52,926 bases of DNA from CAZDUS01 sp964609375 (GTDB lineage Bacteria > Verrucomicrobiota > Kiritimatiellia > CAIKKV01 > CAITUY01), in contig CAZSSA010000007.1 of assembly GCA_964609375.1 (NCBI GenBank), positions 1 to 52,926 of the forward strand, given 5' to 3'. The position numbers and the translations under genes are program-made. The notes below the pieces were generated by a model. The model saw only the letters and a program-made list of their open reading frames with translations, made no database searches and was not told the origin of the DNA. Positions 41,624 through 49,622 of this stretch are shown in pieces; the first letter of the stretch is position 1; each line of letters begins with the position of its first letter.

Positions 41624-42285
41624 ACAACCTCCCCGTCCCGCATGTGGATGGTCCGCTTGGCAAACCCCGCAATGTCCTGCTCGTGGGTCACCATCGCCAC
41701 CGTGATTCCTTCTGCGTTGAGGGACGTGAATAGTTCCATGATTTCCGCACTGGCATGACTATCCAGATTCCCCGTTGGCTCATCCGCCAATATCAACGGA
41801 GGCCGATTCACCAAGGCCCTGGCAATCGCCACCCGCTGCTGCTGCCCGCCGGACAACTGGCTCGGGTGATGATGCATCCGTCCGCCCAATCCCAGCCGCT
41901 CCAGCAATACCTCCGCCCGCTGCCGCCGTTCCGCACTCTTTATCTTTCCTGCGTAGTACAACGGCAACTCGACATTCTCCAAGGCACTCGTGCGCGGAAG
42001 CAAATTGAAGTTCTGGAATACAAACCCGATCTTCCGGTTCCGCAAGCTCGCCAGCCGGTCGGCGGTCAACAGCCCGGCCTGCTCTCCATCCAGAAAATAC
42101 TCCCCGGAGGTAGGCGTATCCAGACATCCCAGCACATTCATCAACGTGCTTTTCCCTGACCCGGAAGCACCCATGATGGCGACGAAATCACCCCGCGCAA
42201 TCTCCAGCGAAACATCCCTCAAGGCGGGAATTTCGATCTCGCCCATCCGATAAACTTTGCAGACCTTGCGGAGTGTAATCAGCAT
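41620..42285 (-). CDS. MacB/LolD-type ABC transporter ATPase
   Basis: The 221-residue ATPase has Walker A GASGSGKST, Q-loop GFVFQNFNLLPRTSA, ABC signature LSGGQQQRVAIARAL, Walker B LILADEPTGNLDS and H-loop MVTHEQDIAG. It belongs to the mechanotransmission subgroup (MacB, LolD, FtsE). It overlaps the permease by 4 bp and the adaptor by 1 bp, so the four-gene efflux operon is tightly coupled. Confidence 0.95.
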   Translation of the reverse strand: MLITLRKVCKVYRMGEIEIPALRDVSLEIARGDFVAIMGASGSGKSTLMNVLGCLDTPTSGEYFLDGEQAGLLTADRLASLRNRKIGFVFQNFNLLPRTSALENVELPLYYAGKIKSAERRQRAEVLLERLGLGGRMHHHPSQLSGGQQQRVAIARALVNRPPLILADEPTGNLDSHASAEIMELFTSLNAEGITVAMVTHEQDIAGFAKRTIHMRDGEVV

Positions 42286-43493
42286 TACTGGATCCTTGTT
42301 CGCCGCCCCGGCGGCGCCCGTGGAGGCGCAAAGGGGTTTTTCATCTCTTCCTTCGCCCCCGAAGCCACTCCGTTCGTCCCGATAACCAGGAGACTCCCCT
42401 CCCCCAATCCCGCCGCTTCACGCAATTCCGTAAACGCACCGTCCGTGATTCCCAGCTTGATCTTGACTGCCTCGGGCGGCCGGTCAGGGCTCTTCAACAC
42501 CCATACCTTGGACCCGCCACCGGAACGCGATTCACCCTTGCCCTCCGCCAACTTGAATCTCAAGACCGCATTGGGAACCTTGAGCACATCCTCGCTACGC
42601 GCCACTTCGCAAATCACGTTGGCCGTCATCCCCGGGAAAAGTTTGCCATCCGGATTATCCGCCCGAATAATCACCGGATACGTCACCACATTCTGCGACA
42701 TGGTGGCGGCCAACCGGATCTGGGCCACCTTCCCCTCAAATTCGTCAGGATAAGCATCCACGGTGAACGTCACCCGCTGCCCCAACCGGATGGTGCCAAT
42801 ATCCGCCTCCGGCACCCCCGCTTCAATTTCCACCTGCCGCAAGTCCGTCGCAATCTGGAAAAGCACCGGCGCCGACATGCTGGCCACCACCGTCTGCCCC
42901 GCACTGACATTCCGCTTAATCACCACGCCATCCACCGGAGAACGAATCACCGTGTAATCAAGATTAGCCTGGGCCAATTGCAGCGACGCTTTGCTTTGCT
43001 GAACCTCCGCCAGAGCCACTTTAAGCTGGGCGGCCAATGTATCCCGGGTGGCCAACGCCGCATCCAGATCGGCTTGCGACAACATATCCCGCTTCGCCAG
43101 CTCGCGGGACCGGACAAAGTCCTTTTCGGATTGCGCCAGACGCGTCTGGGCCTGATCCACCGAGGCTTCGCTCTGGAGCACATTCGCCTGCTCCTGCGCC
43201 AGCCGAGCCTTGTAAACCGTTGGCTCAATCTGGGCCACAAGGTCTCCCATCTTGACCGGGTCATTAAAATCAACATACAGGGTCTGGATCGGACCGTTGA
43301 CTTGCGTTCCCACATCCACCATCCGTATCGGCTTGACGACTCCTGAGGCCCGCACCGTCTGCACCACGGTCCCCTTCTCTACCGCCACCGTCCGATAACG
43401 CGCCACCTCCGGCTCACGTGACCGCCACCACATCACACCGCCCGCTATGGCGGCACAAACGACCACACCGGTTATTATCTTCCACTGTTTCAT
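42285..43493 (-). CDS. MacA-like periplasmic adaptor (HlyD/RND membrane-fusion family)
   Basis: The 402-residue protein has one N-terminal anchor helix (about 5-25), split lipoyl half-motifs (VDVGTQVNGPIQTLYVDF and VIRSPVDGVVIKRNVSAG), and an alpha-helical hairpin rich in Gln and Ala (about 80-150, QEQANVLQSEASVDQAQTRL). Beta-barrel and membrane-proximal domains follow. It links the inner-membrane transporter to the TolC-like channel. It overlaps the tolC-like gene by 4 bp. Confidence 0.95.
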   Translation of the reverse strand: MKQWKIITGVVVCAAIAGGVMWWRSREPEVARYRTVAVEKGTVVQTVRASGVVKPIRMVDVGTQVNGPIQTLYVDFNDPVKMGDLVAQIEPTVYKARLAQEQANVLQSEASVDQAQTRLAQSEKDFVRSRELAKRDMLSQADLDAALATRDTLAAQLKVALAEVQQSKASLQLAQANLDYTVIRSPVDGVVIKRNVSAGQTVVASMSAPVLFQIATDLRQVEIEAGVPEADIGTIRLGQRVTFTVDAYPDEFEGKVAQIRLAATMSQNVVTYPVIIRADNPDGKLFPGMTANVICEVARSEDVLKVPNAVLRFKLAEGKGESRSGGGSKVWVLKSPDRPPEAVKIKLGITDGAFTELREAAGLGEGSLLVIGTNGVASGAKEEMKNPFAPPRAPPGRRTRIQ

Positions 43494-44926
43494 GGTGCCC
43501 CGTTTCCTATCGCATGCTGAACTTGCGCCACCGCCTTCTGGCGGTCAAACCGCGCCCTTACTCGACCAACACGGGCCCCCGTCAAGGCGACTTGAGCATC
43601 CGTAACTTCAATCGCCGAGGCCTTGCCCTGCTTATACCGCTCGCTCACGAGCGCCAGACTCTCCTTCGCCTCCCGCACAAGCAAATCCGTTAATCCCTGC
43701 CTCTCAATGGCGGTATCGAGACTGCTTAATCCGCGCTGAATTTCCAGATAGATCAGTTGCTCGCGCTCGGCAACCATACTGCGCGCCGACCGCAATCCAG
43801 CCACGGCCTCCTCCACCCTCGCCGTATCCTGCCACCCCGTGAATACACGGGCCGCCGCACGGGCAAACACCGACCAATTCCACATCAACGGAAACGCCGA
43901 CCCGCCCACACCATAATCCCCTCCCGCCCGCAAGGAAGGATACAGATTGGCAATGGCCGCATCCACTGCAGACGAGGCCACACGCTCCCGCGCACGCAGG
44001 GACCGCAGCTCCGGGTGATGCTCCCGAGCAATGGCCATCAACCCTTCCACCGTGCCTTCAAAAGGCTCAGGACTCTCCGCGCTCACCTTGAAACCAGGAT
44101 CCTCGGCCAATCCAAGGCTCAGATTTAACGCCACCCGCGCGATCACCAAGGTGTTGGCGGCATCAATCCGCGATATCCGGGCATTCCCAAGATCCACTTC
44201 CGCCTTGGTCACATCATACCGGATGCGCGTTCCAACCTCAAAGAAAGCGCGCGCCTGCTCAAGATGCTGCCCGAACTGCAGCACCAACTCATCCGCCTCC
44301 TGCAATAATTCCTTGGCCCGGCAAAAATCAAAAAAGGCCGTCCGCACTTCATAAACCACGTTATTCCTCGCCGCACGCAAGGACTCCTCCGCCGCCACAC
44401 GACGCTCAATCGCCTGCCGAACCACCGCCGGAGTCTTGCCAAAATCATAGATCAAGAGGTCAAACCCAACCGACCCGCTGTAACTATCACTGGATTGACC
44501 ACTGGAAGGCATACCCGCCGAATTCGATGTGCGCCGCGTATAACCGGCAGACACATCAACCCCCGGCCAGTAGGCGGAGACAGATGACTTCTCCTGAGCT
44601 ATGGCAGCCACTAATTCCTGCCGCGCCTGAATCAGGGAAGGCCGGTATTCCAGCGCCAGCGCCACCGCATTGCTCACCGTGAGAACCGAATTGGAATCCA
44701 ACCCGATTTCAGACGCCCTCACCGTTCGCTCGCCAGGCGGCACTTTCAAACCATCCTGCGCCTCCCGAGCCCGGCGAATCGTCGAACACCCCGCCCCCAA
44801 CAGCACCATCATGCCGGCTAACAGAAAACAATGGCAATACCCCATGGCCGTAAGCGCCGACAACCGGACAAAACCCTCCGGCCGGCAAACACGCTTGCCT
44901 TGACTTATATGAAACAAAGTATTCAT
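43490..44926 (-). CDS. TolC-family outer-membrane efflux lipoprotein
   Basis: The product has an outer-membrane efflux protein fold: two OEP repeats with long coiled-coil helices (for example ALEYRPSLIQARQELVAAIA and later LIYLEIQRGLSSLDTAIERQ). The N-terminus contains a lipobox LLGAGC, so the protein is probably acylated like NodT/OprM. The ATG at 44926 gives a long leader of 46 residues before the Cys. An ATG at 44845 would give a standard 19-residue lipoprotein signal. A possible -10 box TATAAG (44937-44942) lies only a few bases from the upstream ATG. It heads the macAB-like operon. Confidence 0.9.
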   Translation of the reverse strand: MNTLFHISQGKRVCRPEGFVRLSALTAMGYCHCFLLAGMMVLLGAGCSTIRRAREAQDGLKVPPGERTVRASEIGLDSNSVLTVSNAVALALEYRPSLIQARQELVAAIAQEKSSVSAYWPGVDVSAGYTRRTSNSAGMPSSGQSSDSYSGSVGFDLLIYDFGKTPAVVRQAIERRVAAEESLRAARNNVVYEVRTAFFDFCRAKELLQEADELVLQFGQHLEQARAFFEVGTRIRYDVTKAEVDLGNARISRIDAANTLVIARVALNLSLGLAEDPGFKVSAESPEPFEGTVEGLMAIAREHHPELRSLRARERVASSAVDAAIANLYPSLRAGGDYGVGGSAFPLMWNWSVFARAAARVFTGWQDTARVEEAVAGLRSARSMVAEREQLIYLEIQRGLSSLDTAIERQGLTDLLVREAKESLALVSERYKQGKASAIEVTDAQVALTGARVGRVRARFDRQKAVAQVQHAIGNGAP

Positions 44927-45006
44927 GGCCACGATGCTTATAGAAGTAAACGGTTCTGAATACAAAATATTTTAAAAATATATTCACCCCGACTCACATT
45001 CGCAAG

Positions 45007-45035
45007 TTGACAAAACCGCAAAAAACCGACTGAAT
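45007..45035 (+). promoter_or_regulatory. Candidate promoter of the DRE-TIM aldolase gene
   Basis: A perfect -35 box TTGACA (45007-45012) is followed after 17 bp by CTGAAT (45030-45035), a weak -10 matching three of six. The start codon lies about 50 bp downstream with GGAG 9 bp before it. The AT-rich stretch 44960-44990 between this and the divergent efflux operon probably holds both promoters. Confidence 0.4.
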
Positions 45036-45085
45036 AACGCGTTTTCCCGCTGGAATAGCCTTCGGGAACGGTGGAGAAATTCAAT

Positions 45086-46078
45086 ATGAGCGGCAATGAA
45101 CCGGCAATCGGAAGCAAAGGGTGGATCTCTTATCGCCCCGAAATCAAAGTTCTCGATGTCACCATCCGTGATGGTGGCCTGATGAATGATCACAAGTTTG
45201 ACATCGCCCTCGTCAGCGCCGTCTACCAGGCCGTCGTCGCCGCCGGCATTGATTACATGGAACTCGGCTATAAGGGCTCTAAACGCATTTTCTCAGCCAC
45301 CGAAAACGGCCCTTGGAAATTCTGCGACGAAGACGTCATCCGCCGCGCCATCGGAGAAAAAAACCCCGCCGTCAAACTCTCCGTCATGGCCGATGCCGAA
45401 CGGACGGACTACCACACCGACATCCTCCCCCGCGAAAAAAGCGTGCTGGATATGATCCGCGTCGCCACCTACATCCACCAGATCCCCACCGCCTTGGATA
45501 TGATCAAGGACGCCCGCGATAAGGGCTACGAAACCTGCGTCAACCTCATGGCAATCTCCACCGTGCCGGAATGCGAACTGGACGGCGCCCTGGAAATCCT
45601 GGCCAAGTCGGACGTCGACGTCATTTATCTCGTGGACAGTTTCGGCTCCCTCTACAGCGAACAAATCCGCGCCCTGATGCATAAATTCCAGAAATTCGCC
45701 AAACCCGCCGGTAAACAGATCGGCATTCATACTCACAATAATTGCCAGTTGGCCTACTCCAACACCATCGAAGCCATCGTTTGCGGCGCGAATTATCTCG
45801 ATGCCAGCCTCGCGGGCCTCGGACGCGGCGCCGGAAACTGCCCCGCCGAAATACTCCTCAGTTTCCTGCATAACCCGAAATACCGCCTGCGCCCCCTCCT
45901 GCAATGCATCCGCGACAACATCGAACCGTTACGCAAGCAGTTCTTCTGGGGCTATAGCATCCCCTACATGATCAGCGGCATGATGAACCAGCACCCGCGC
46001 GATTCCATCAAATTCATGGACAGCAAAAACGCTGACGACATCGTCAAGTTCTACGACGACATGACCGAAAAGGAATAG
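45086..46078 (+). CDS. DRE-TIM metallolyase family protein (HMGL/4-hydroxy-2-oxovalerate aldolase-like)
   Basis: The 330-residue protein has the family start IKVLDVTIRDGGLMNDHKFD with the metal-binding Asp, a barrel with YLVDSFGSLYSEQI, the HTHNNCQLAYSNTIEAI His pair that binds the divalent metal, and ASLAGLGRGAGNCPAE. These match HMG-CoA lyase, homocitrate synthase and 4-hydroxy-2-oxovalerate aldolase relatives, but it lacks the communication domain of the last. The substrate cannot be told. The ATG at 45086 is preferred over GTG at 45071. No acyl-CoA or pyruvate pathway gene is adjacent; similar stand-alone copies are often found in polysaccharide clusters. Confidence 0.85.
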   Translation: MSGNEPAIGSKGWISYRPEIKVLDVTIRDGGLMNDHKFDIALVSAVYQAVVAAGIDYMELGYKGSKRIFSATENGPWKFCDEDVIRRAIGEKNPAVKLSVMADAERTDYHTDILPREKSVLDMIRVATYIHQIPTALDMIKDARDKGYETCVNLMAISTVPECELDGALEILAKSDVDVIYLVDSFGSLYSEQIRALMHKFQKFAKPAGKQIGIHTHNNCQLAYSNTIEAIVCGANYLDASLAGLGRGAGNCPAEILLSFLHNPKYRLRPLLQCIRDNIEPLRKQFFWGYSIPYMISGMMNQHPRDSIKFMDSKNADDIVKFYDDMTEKE

Positions 46079-46110
46079 CGTTTCCGAGACGTCAAATAAC
46101 CCGAGCATTC

Positions 46111-46137
46111 TTTCGTGTGTTTCGCGTTTTTCGTAGT
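46111..46137. repeat. 9-bp tandem tract (between the aldolase-family gene and tadA)
   Basis: TTTCGTGTG, TTTCGCGTT and TTTCGTAGT follow one another in phase, with a weaker fourth unit (TTAAGCATT). The first five bases are fixed. It is the only tract of period nine in the window and has no C-run beside it. Confidence 0.65.
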
Positions 46138-46161
46138 TTAAGCATTCTTCCCGTTGTTAGC

Positions 46162-46659
46162 ATGATTGAGCCATCACACGACCATTACATGCAACTCGCC
46201 TTGCGCGAGGCACAGAAGTCGGCCGATAACGACGAAGTTCCCGTCGGCGCCATCATCGTGCGCAACGGCCAGGTCATTGGCAAGGCCCACAACCAAACCG
46301 AACTTCTAAAAGACCCCACCGCCCATGCCGAGATGATTGCCATTACCCAGGCCGCCTCCGCCGTGGGCGACTGGCGTCTCACCGAAACCACCCTCTATGT
46401 AACCAAGGAACCCTGTCCCATGTGTGCCGGAGCCATTGTATTGGCTCGCATCCCCAACGTGGTATTCGGTGTCTCCGACCCCCTCCGTGGCGGTGCCGTC
46501 TCCGTGTTCAACATCCTAAACCATCCCCAGCTCAATCACCGGCCCGCTGTGATCACCGGCATCCTCGAAAACGAATGCCGCACCATGCTTCAATCCTTCT
46601 TCAAAGCCAAACGCCGGAAGTCATCAGAATCCGAATCCCTTGAAGTGTGTAGTCTGTAG
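46162..46659 (+). CDS. tadA: tRNA-specific adenosine deaminase TadA
   Basis: TadA deaminates A34 of tRNA-Arg(ACG) to inosine. The 165-residue protein has the zinc and proton-shuttle motif HAEM (in DPTAHAEMIAITQAA) and the second zinc motif PCPMCAGAI, in the cytidine-deaminase fold. The ATG at 46162 is chosen; an ATG at 46189 is also possible, and a GTG at 46117 would read through a repeat tract. Its last four codons and stop (VCSL, TAG) are made of the heptamer repeat that starts at 46645. Confidence 0.95.
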   Translation: MIEPSHDHYMQLALREAQKSADNDEVPVGAIIVRNGQVIGKAHNQTELLKDPTAHAEMIAITQAASAVGDWRLTETTLYVTKEPCPMCAGAIVLARIPNVVFGVSDPLRGGAVSVFNILNHPQLNHRPAVITGILENECRTMLQSFFKAKRRKSSESESLEVCSL

Positions 46660-46735
46660 TCCGTTGTCTATTTCCCCCCTCCTCCACTAACAGCCTTACA
46701 GTCTAACGGCCTAACAACCTTCCCCCCTCCCCCCC
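46645..46735. repeat. 7-bp and 8-bp tandem tracts plus C-runs (tadA-ligase junction)
   Basis: The first tract is GTGTGTA, GTCTGTA, GTCCGTT, GTCTATT (46645-46672). After six Cs comes an 8-bp tract ACTAACAG, CCTTACAG, TCTAACGG, CCTAACAA (46686-46717), then C-runs of 6 and 7 (46722-46735). The tract lies between two convergent genes. The tadA stop is inside the first repeat; the stop and the last residues (GGRGEGC) of the O-antigen ligase are inside the second. Confidence 0.8.
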
Positions 46736-47901
46736 GCCATTCCCATCACCACCGCATGGACGAACATTAGCTCCGTATCACCAAAATTATATTCCACCAG
46801 GCCATTCAGAAATAACCCCGCCAGCATCAGCAGCACCACCGGCGCCACAACCCGCCCCAAGGCAGAGCCCTCACACGCCACCCTCGTCGCCCGCACCGCC
46901 TGAATCAGCCCGCACACCATCCACGCCAGATAAAGACCAAGCCCCGCCCACCCGGTCTCCACCAGAACCTGTGCCCAGTTTGCATGCAAATGATTCCGGT
47001 TTGACTCAATCCGCGGCCACACCTGCTTCATCATTTCATTCGTCAACCGCCCATAACCCACTCCCATCGGATGCTCACTCACCAATCGGGGCGCCACTTG
47101 CGTCCACATCGCCAATCGCCCGTCTGCCCTCGTGAATTCCTGGCCGAGCCCCCCCAACCGATGATGAACCGGCGGCAGCGCCACCACCCCAACCATCACG
47201 ACAGCCGCCACCAGCCACCCCCTCCATCGCAAATGCCCCGCCAACATCACACCAACCAATAACACCGCACAAAGCCAGGAACCGCGTTTGAAGTTAATCA
47301 ACAGCCCCGCCATGGGCACCACCAGCATCAACCAAAGCCAGCCCGGCACAGAACGCCCATTCCGCATAAACACCAGCACTATCGCTGTAGCCGATACCAC
47401 CCCCAGCATCAACATCTGGCCATCCGTCATGGAACCCTTGTCAACAAGCGCCGCCATAAAAGTCGGCAGGGGATCACGCGCGGCCCGTATCGGATGCATC
47501 ACCAGATCCTTGATGGCCAGTATCATCCCCCCGGCAAGAAATGCCCACACCATCTGCATGGCCCGTCGAGGCGTCTGCACCAATGAAAACGTCACCGGTA
47601 GCAACAGAAACCACATAAGCTTTCCCGTCCGCCCCCACAACCCTGCCCATCCCCCCATCCATAGCGAACCGGCAACCGCTACCCCGACAAACACAACTCC
47701 CAGCCAGACGAGTAACGGCATTCGCCACTTCACCTTGCCGCGAATCAGCGCCACCGCAAAACACAGGAAGCAAATCCCCGCCATCAGCTGTCCGAGAACA
47801 ATGGAAAACACAACCGAACCGACGGTGGCCAGCAACGCACCAAACGCCCATGACTCAACACCTTTACCACGCAAAGGATTGGATTGTTCACCGTCAGTCA
47901 T
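46711..47901 (-). CDS. O-antigen ligase/polymerase (Wzy_C domain) membrane protein
   Basis: The 396-residue protein has about ten to twelve membrane helices and the Wzy_C domain with NHLHANWAQVLVETGWAGLGLYLAW, cited here as HLHANWAQVLVE and TGWAGLGLYLAW. This domain occurs in WaaL ligases and Wzy polymerases that move undecaprenyl-linked glycans at the outer face of the inner membrane; which of the two cannot be told. The ATG at 47901, 11 bp after recJ, is chosen over a long upstream frame that would run through recJ. The C-terminal tail (GGRGEGC) is encoded by a repeat tract. Confidence 0.85.
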   Translation of the reverse strand: MTDGEQSNPLRGKGVESWAFGALLATVGSVVFSIVLGQLMAGICFLCFAVALIRGKVKWRMPLLVWLGVVFVGVAVAGSLWMGGWAGLWGRTGKLMWFLLLPVTFSLVQTPRRAMQMVWAFLAGGMILAIKDLVMHPIRAARDPLPTFMAALVDKGSMTDGQMLMLGVVSATAIVLVFMRNGRSVPGWLWLMLVVPMAGLLINFKRGSWLCAVLLVGVMLAGHLRWRGWLVAAVVMVGVVALPPVHHRLGGLGQEFTRADGRLAMWTQVAPRLVSEHPMGVGYGRLTNEMMKQVWPRIESNRNHLHANWAQVLVETGWAGLGLYLAWMVCGLIQAVRATRVACEGSALGRVVAPVVLLMLAGLFLNGLVEYNFGDTELMFVHAVVMGMAGGRGEGC

Positions 47902-47912
47902 GAATCCACACC

Positions 47913-49622
47913 TTATTCCGCCGCGCGAAAATCCTGCAATTGCAACTGGAGCGTCGTCCGCCCTTGGAACGTATTCCGCCGGACGGTAAACGCCACATCC
48001 AGCGGCCCGCCTGGCACCTCGCGATCTCCCATGCCAAAACCAATCGTTTCGCAGGCGCGCCCTCCGGACACCACCGTCATCTTCAAATGACTCCCACCCA
48101 CCACCCGGGGCGCACCCTCCACCCGGACTTCCCTCATCCCCCACACCGGCTCGGGGTTCCCCTCCCCAAACGGAGCCATCCCCTCCAGTACTCTCAGAAA
48201 TTCCTTGTCCTGCACATCCCCCATCCCTACCCAACCCTCCATCGTCAGGGTCTTCCGCAGGTCGCGCCCACCCAGGGCCGTCGCACAGGCAGCACAAAAC
48301 GCCTCCTGGAACCCTTCAAAATGATCCCGGTGAACCTCCAGCCCGGCCGCCATCGCATGTCCACCATACTGCTTCAGCAAGGACTCGCAGGTCTTAAGCC
48401 CCTCCAACAGGTTAAACCCTTCAACACTCCGACAGGATCCGCGCCCCATTCCATCCTCATCGAACCCAACCACAATCGCCGGTCGTCCATACCGCCCCGA
48501 CAACTTGGAAGCCACAATCCCGATCACGCCAATGTGCCACCCCTCGTCACCAACAACAATGCCGTGATGCACCTCCGGATCAAACATCGCCTCAATCCGA
48601 CCTACCGCCTCATCCAGAATCTCTTTTTCAATCCGCTTGCGCTCACGGTTGCTCATCTCAAGTTCCGCCGCCAGACTCCTTGCACGCGATTCCTGCCGGG
48701 TCAATAACAACTCCAGCGCCGCATCCGCCGACCCCATCCGCCCCGCCGCATTCAGCCGCGGCCCCAGCACATACGCCACATGGTATGCCCCTAGCTCCCC
48801 GTTCGCCCCCGCCACCTCGCCCAACGCCTGCAGCCCCATCCGCTCACGACGATTGAGCTTCGCCAGTCCATGGCAGGCTAAAATTCGATTCTCCCCCATC
48901 AACGGCACCACGTCGGCAATGGTCCCCAAGGCCACCAAATCCAGATAATCCCGGAGATCGACCCCTTCCACTTCCGGACGCCCCGCATCGCGCCCTTGCT
49001 TGATCAATGCATGACACACCTTGAAGGCCACCCCCACCCCCGCCAGCATCCGCGCCTGAAGGTCCTCTCCCAACTTGGGGTTAACCACCGCCGCCGCTGA
49101 CGCCACCACACCCCCCGCCTCGTGATGATCAGTCACCACCACATCCACACCCGCTTCACCGGCCATCCGGATAGCATCCACCGACCCGGTTCCGCAATCG
49201 GTTGTCACAATCAACCCGGGATGGAACTGCTCCAGACATCGCTGCAATGCCTCCATTCCCAGCCCGTACCCCTCTTCCATCCGGCTTGGCAGATACGCCG
49301 AGACCTTGGCTCCCAACCGCTCCAACACCAATACCATCAGCGCGGCACTGGTAATGCCATCCACATCGTAATCGCCATAGACAACAATGGATTCCCCGCC
49401 TTGAATGGCAGCCCAAAGACGGTCAACCGCCGCCTGCATTCCGGGAAGGAGAAAGGGATCGGTCATGTCGCTCAACCGCGGCCGGAGGAAACGATCCAAG
49501 TCCGCCGCCGTTCGCACGCCACGCCCGGCAAGCATGCAGGCCAGAGGCGCCGGCAGACAAGAAAAAGGAGCCGGGGCGCCGCCCGGCTCCTGCCTGTTGT
49601 TCAATATCCGCCAGCGCTTCAC
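47913..49622 (-). CDS. recJ: Single-stranded-DNA-specific exonuclease RecJ
   Basis: RecJ is a 5'-3' exonuclease in recombination and mismatch repair. The 569-residue protein has the DHH phosphoesterase motifs VVYGDYDVDGITSAALM, TTDCGTGS and VVTDHHEAGG, then the DHHA1 RNA-binding-like domain with GGHAMAAGLEVH, and a C-terminal OB fold. Length is close to E. coli RecJ (577). The start is GTG and overlaps the secDF stop by 4 bp. Confidence 0.96.
   Translation of the reverse strand: MKRWRILNNRQEPGGAPAPFSCLPAPLACMLAGRGVRTAADLDRFLRPRLSDMTDPFLLPGMQAAVDRLWAAIQGGESIVVYGDYDVDGITSAALMVLVLERLGAKVSAYLPSRMEEGYGLGMEALQRCLEQFHPGLIVTTDCGTGSVDAIRMAGEAGVDVVVTDHHEAGGVVASAAAVVNPKLGEDLQARMLAGVGVAFKVCHALIKQGRDAGRPEVEGVDLRDYLDLVALGTIADVVPLMGENRILACHGLAKLNRRERMGLQALGEVAGANGELGAYHVAYVLGPRLNAAGRMGSADAALELLLTRQESRARSLAAELEMSNRERKRIEKEILDEAVGRIEAMFDPEVHHGIVVGDEGWHIGVIGIVASKLSGRYGRPAIVVGFDEDGMGRGSCRSVEGFNLLEGLKTCESLLKQYGGHAMAAGLEVHRDHFEGFQEAFCAACATALGGRDLRKTLTMEGWVGMGDVQDKEFLRVLEGMAPFGEGNPEPVWGMREVRVEGAPRVVGGSHLKMTVVSGGRACETIGFGMGDREVPGGPLDVAFTVRRNTFQGRTTLQLQLQDFRAAE

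Noticed and set aside
207..46735. Tandem tracts as a CRISPR array
   Set aside because: Units of 7-9 bp are contiguous, without 25-40 bp repeats or unique spacers, and no cas gene is present.
46711..48297. Extended form of the O-antigen ligase frame reaching into recJ
   Set aside because: The first 132 residues are a glycine-rich out-of-frame reading of recJ. The ATG at 47901 gives a normal membrane protein start after the recJ stop.
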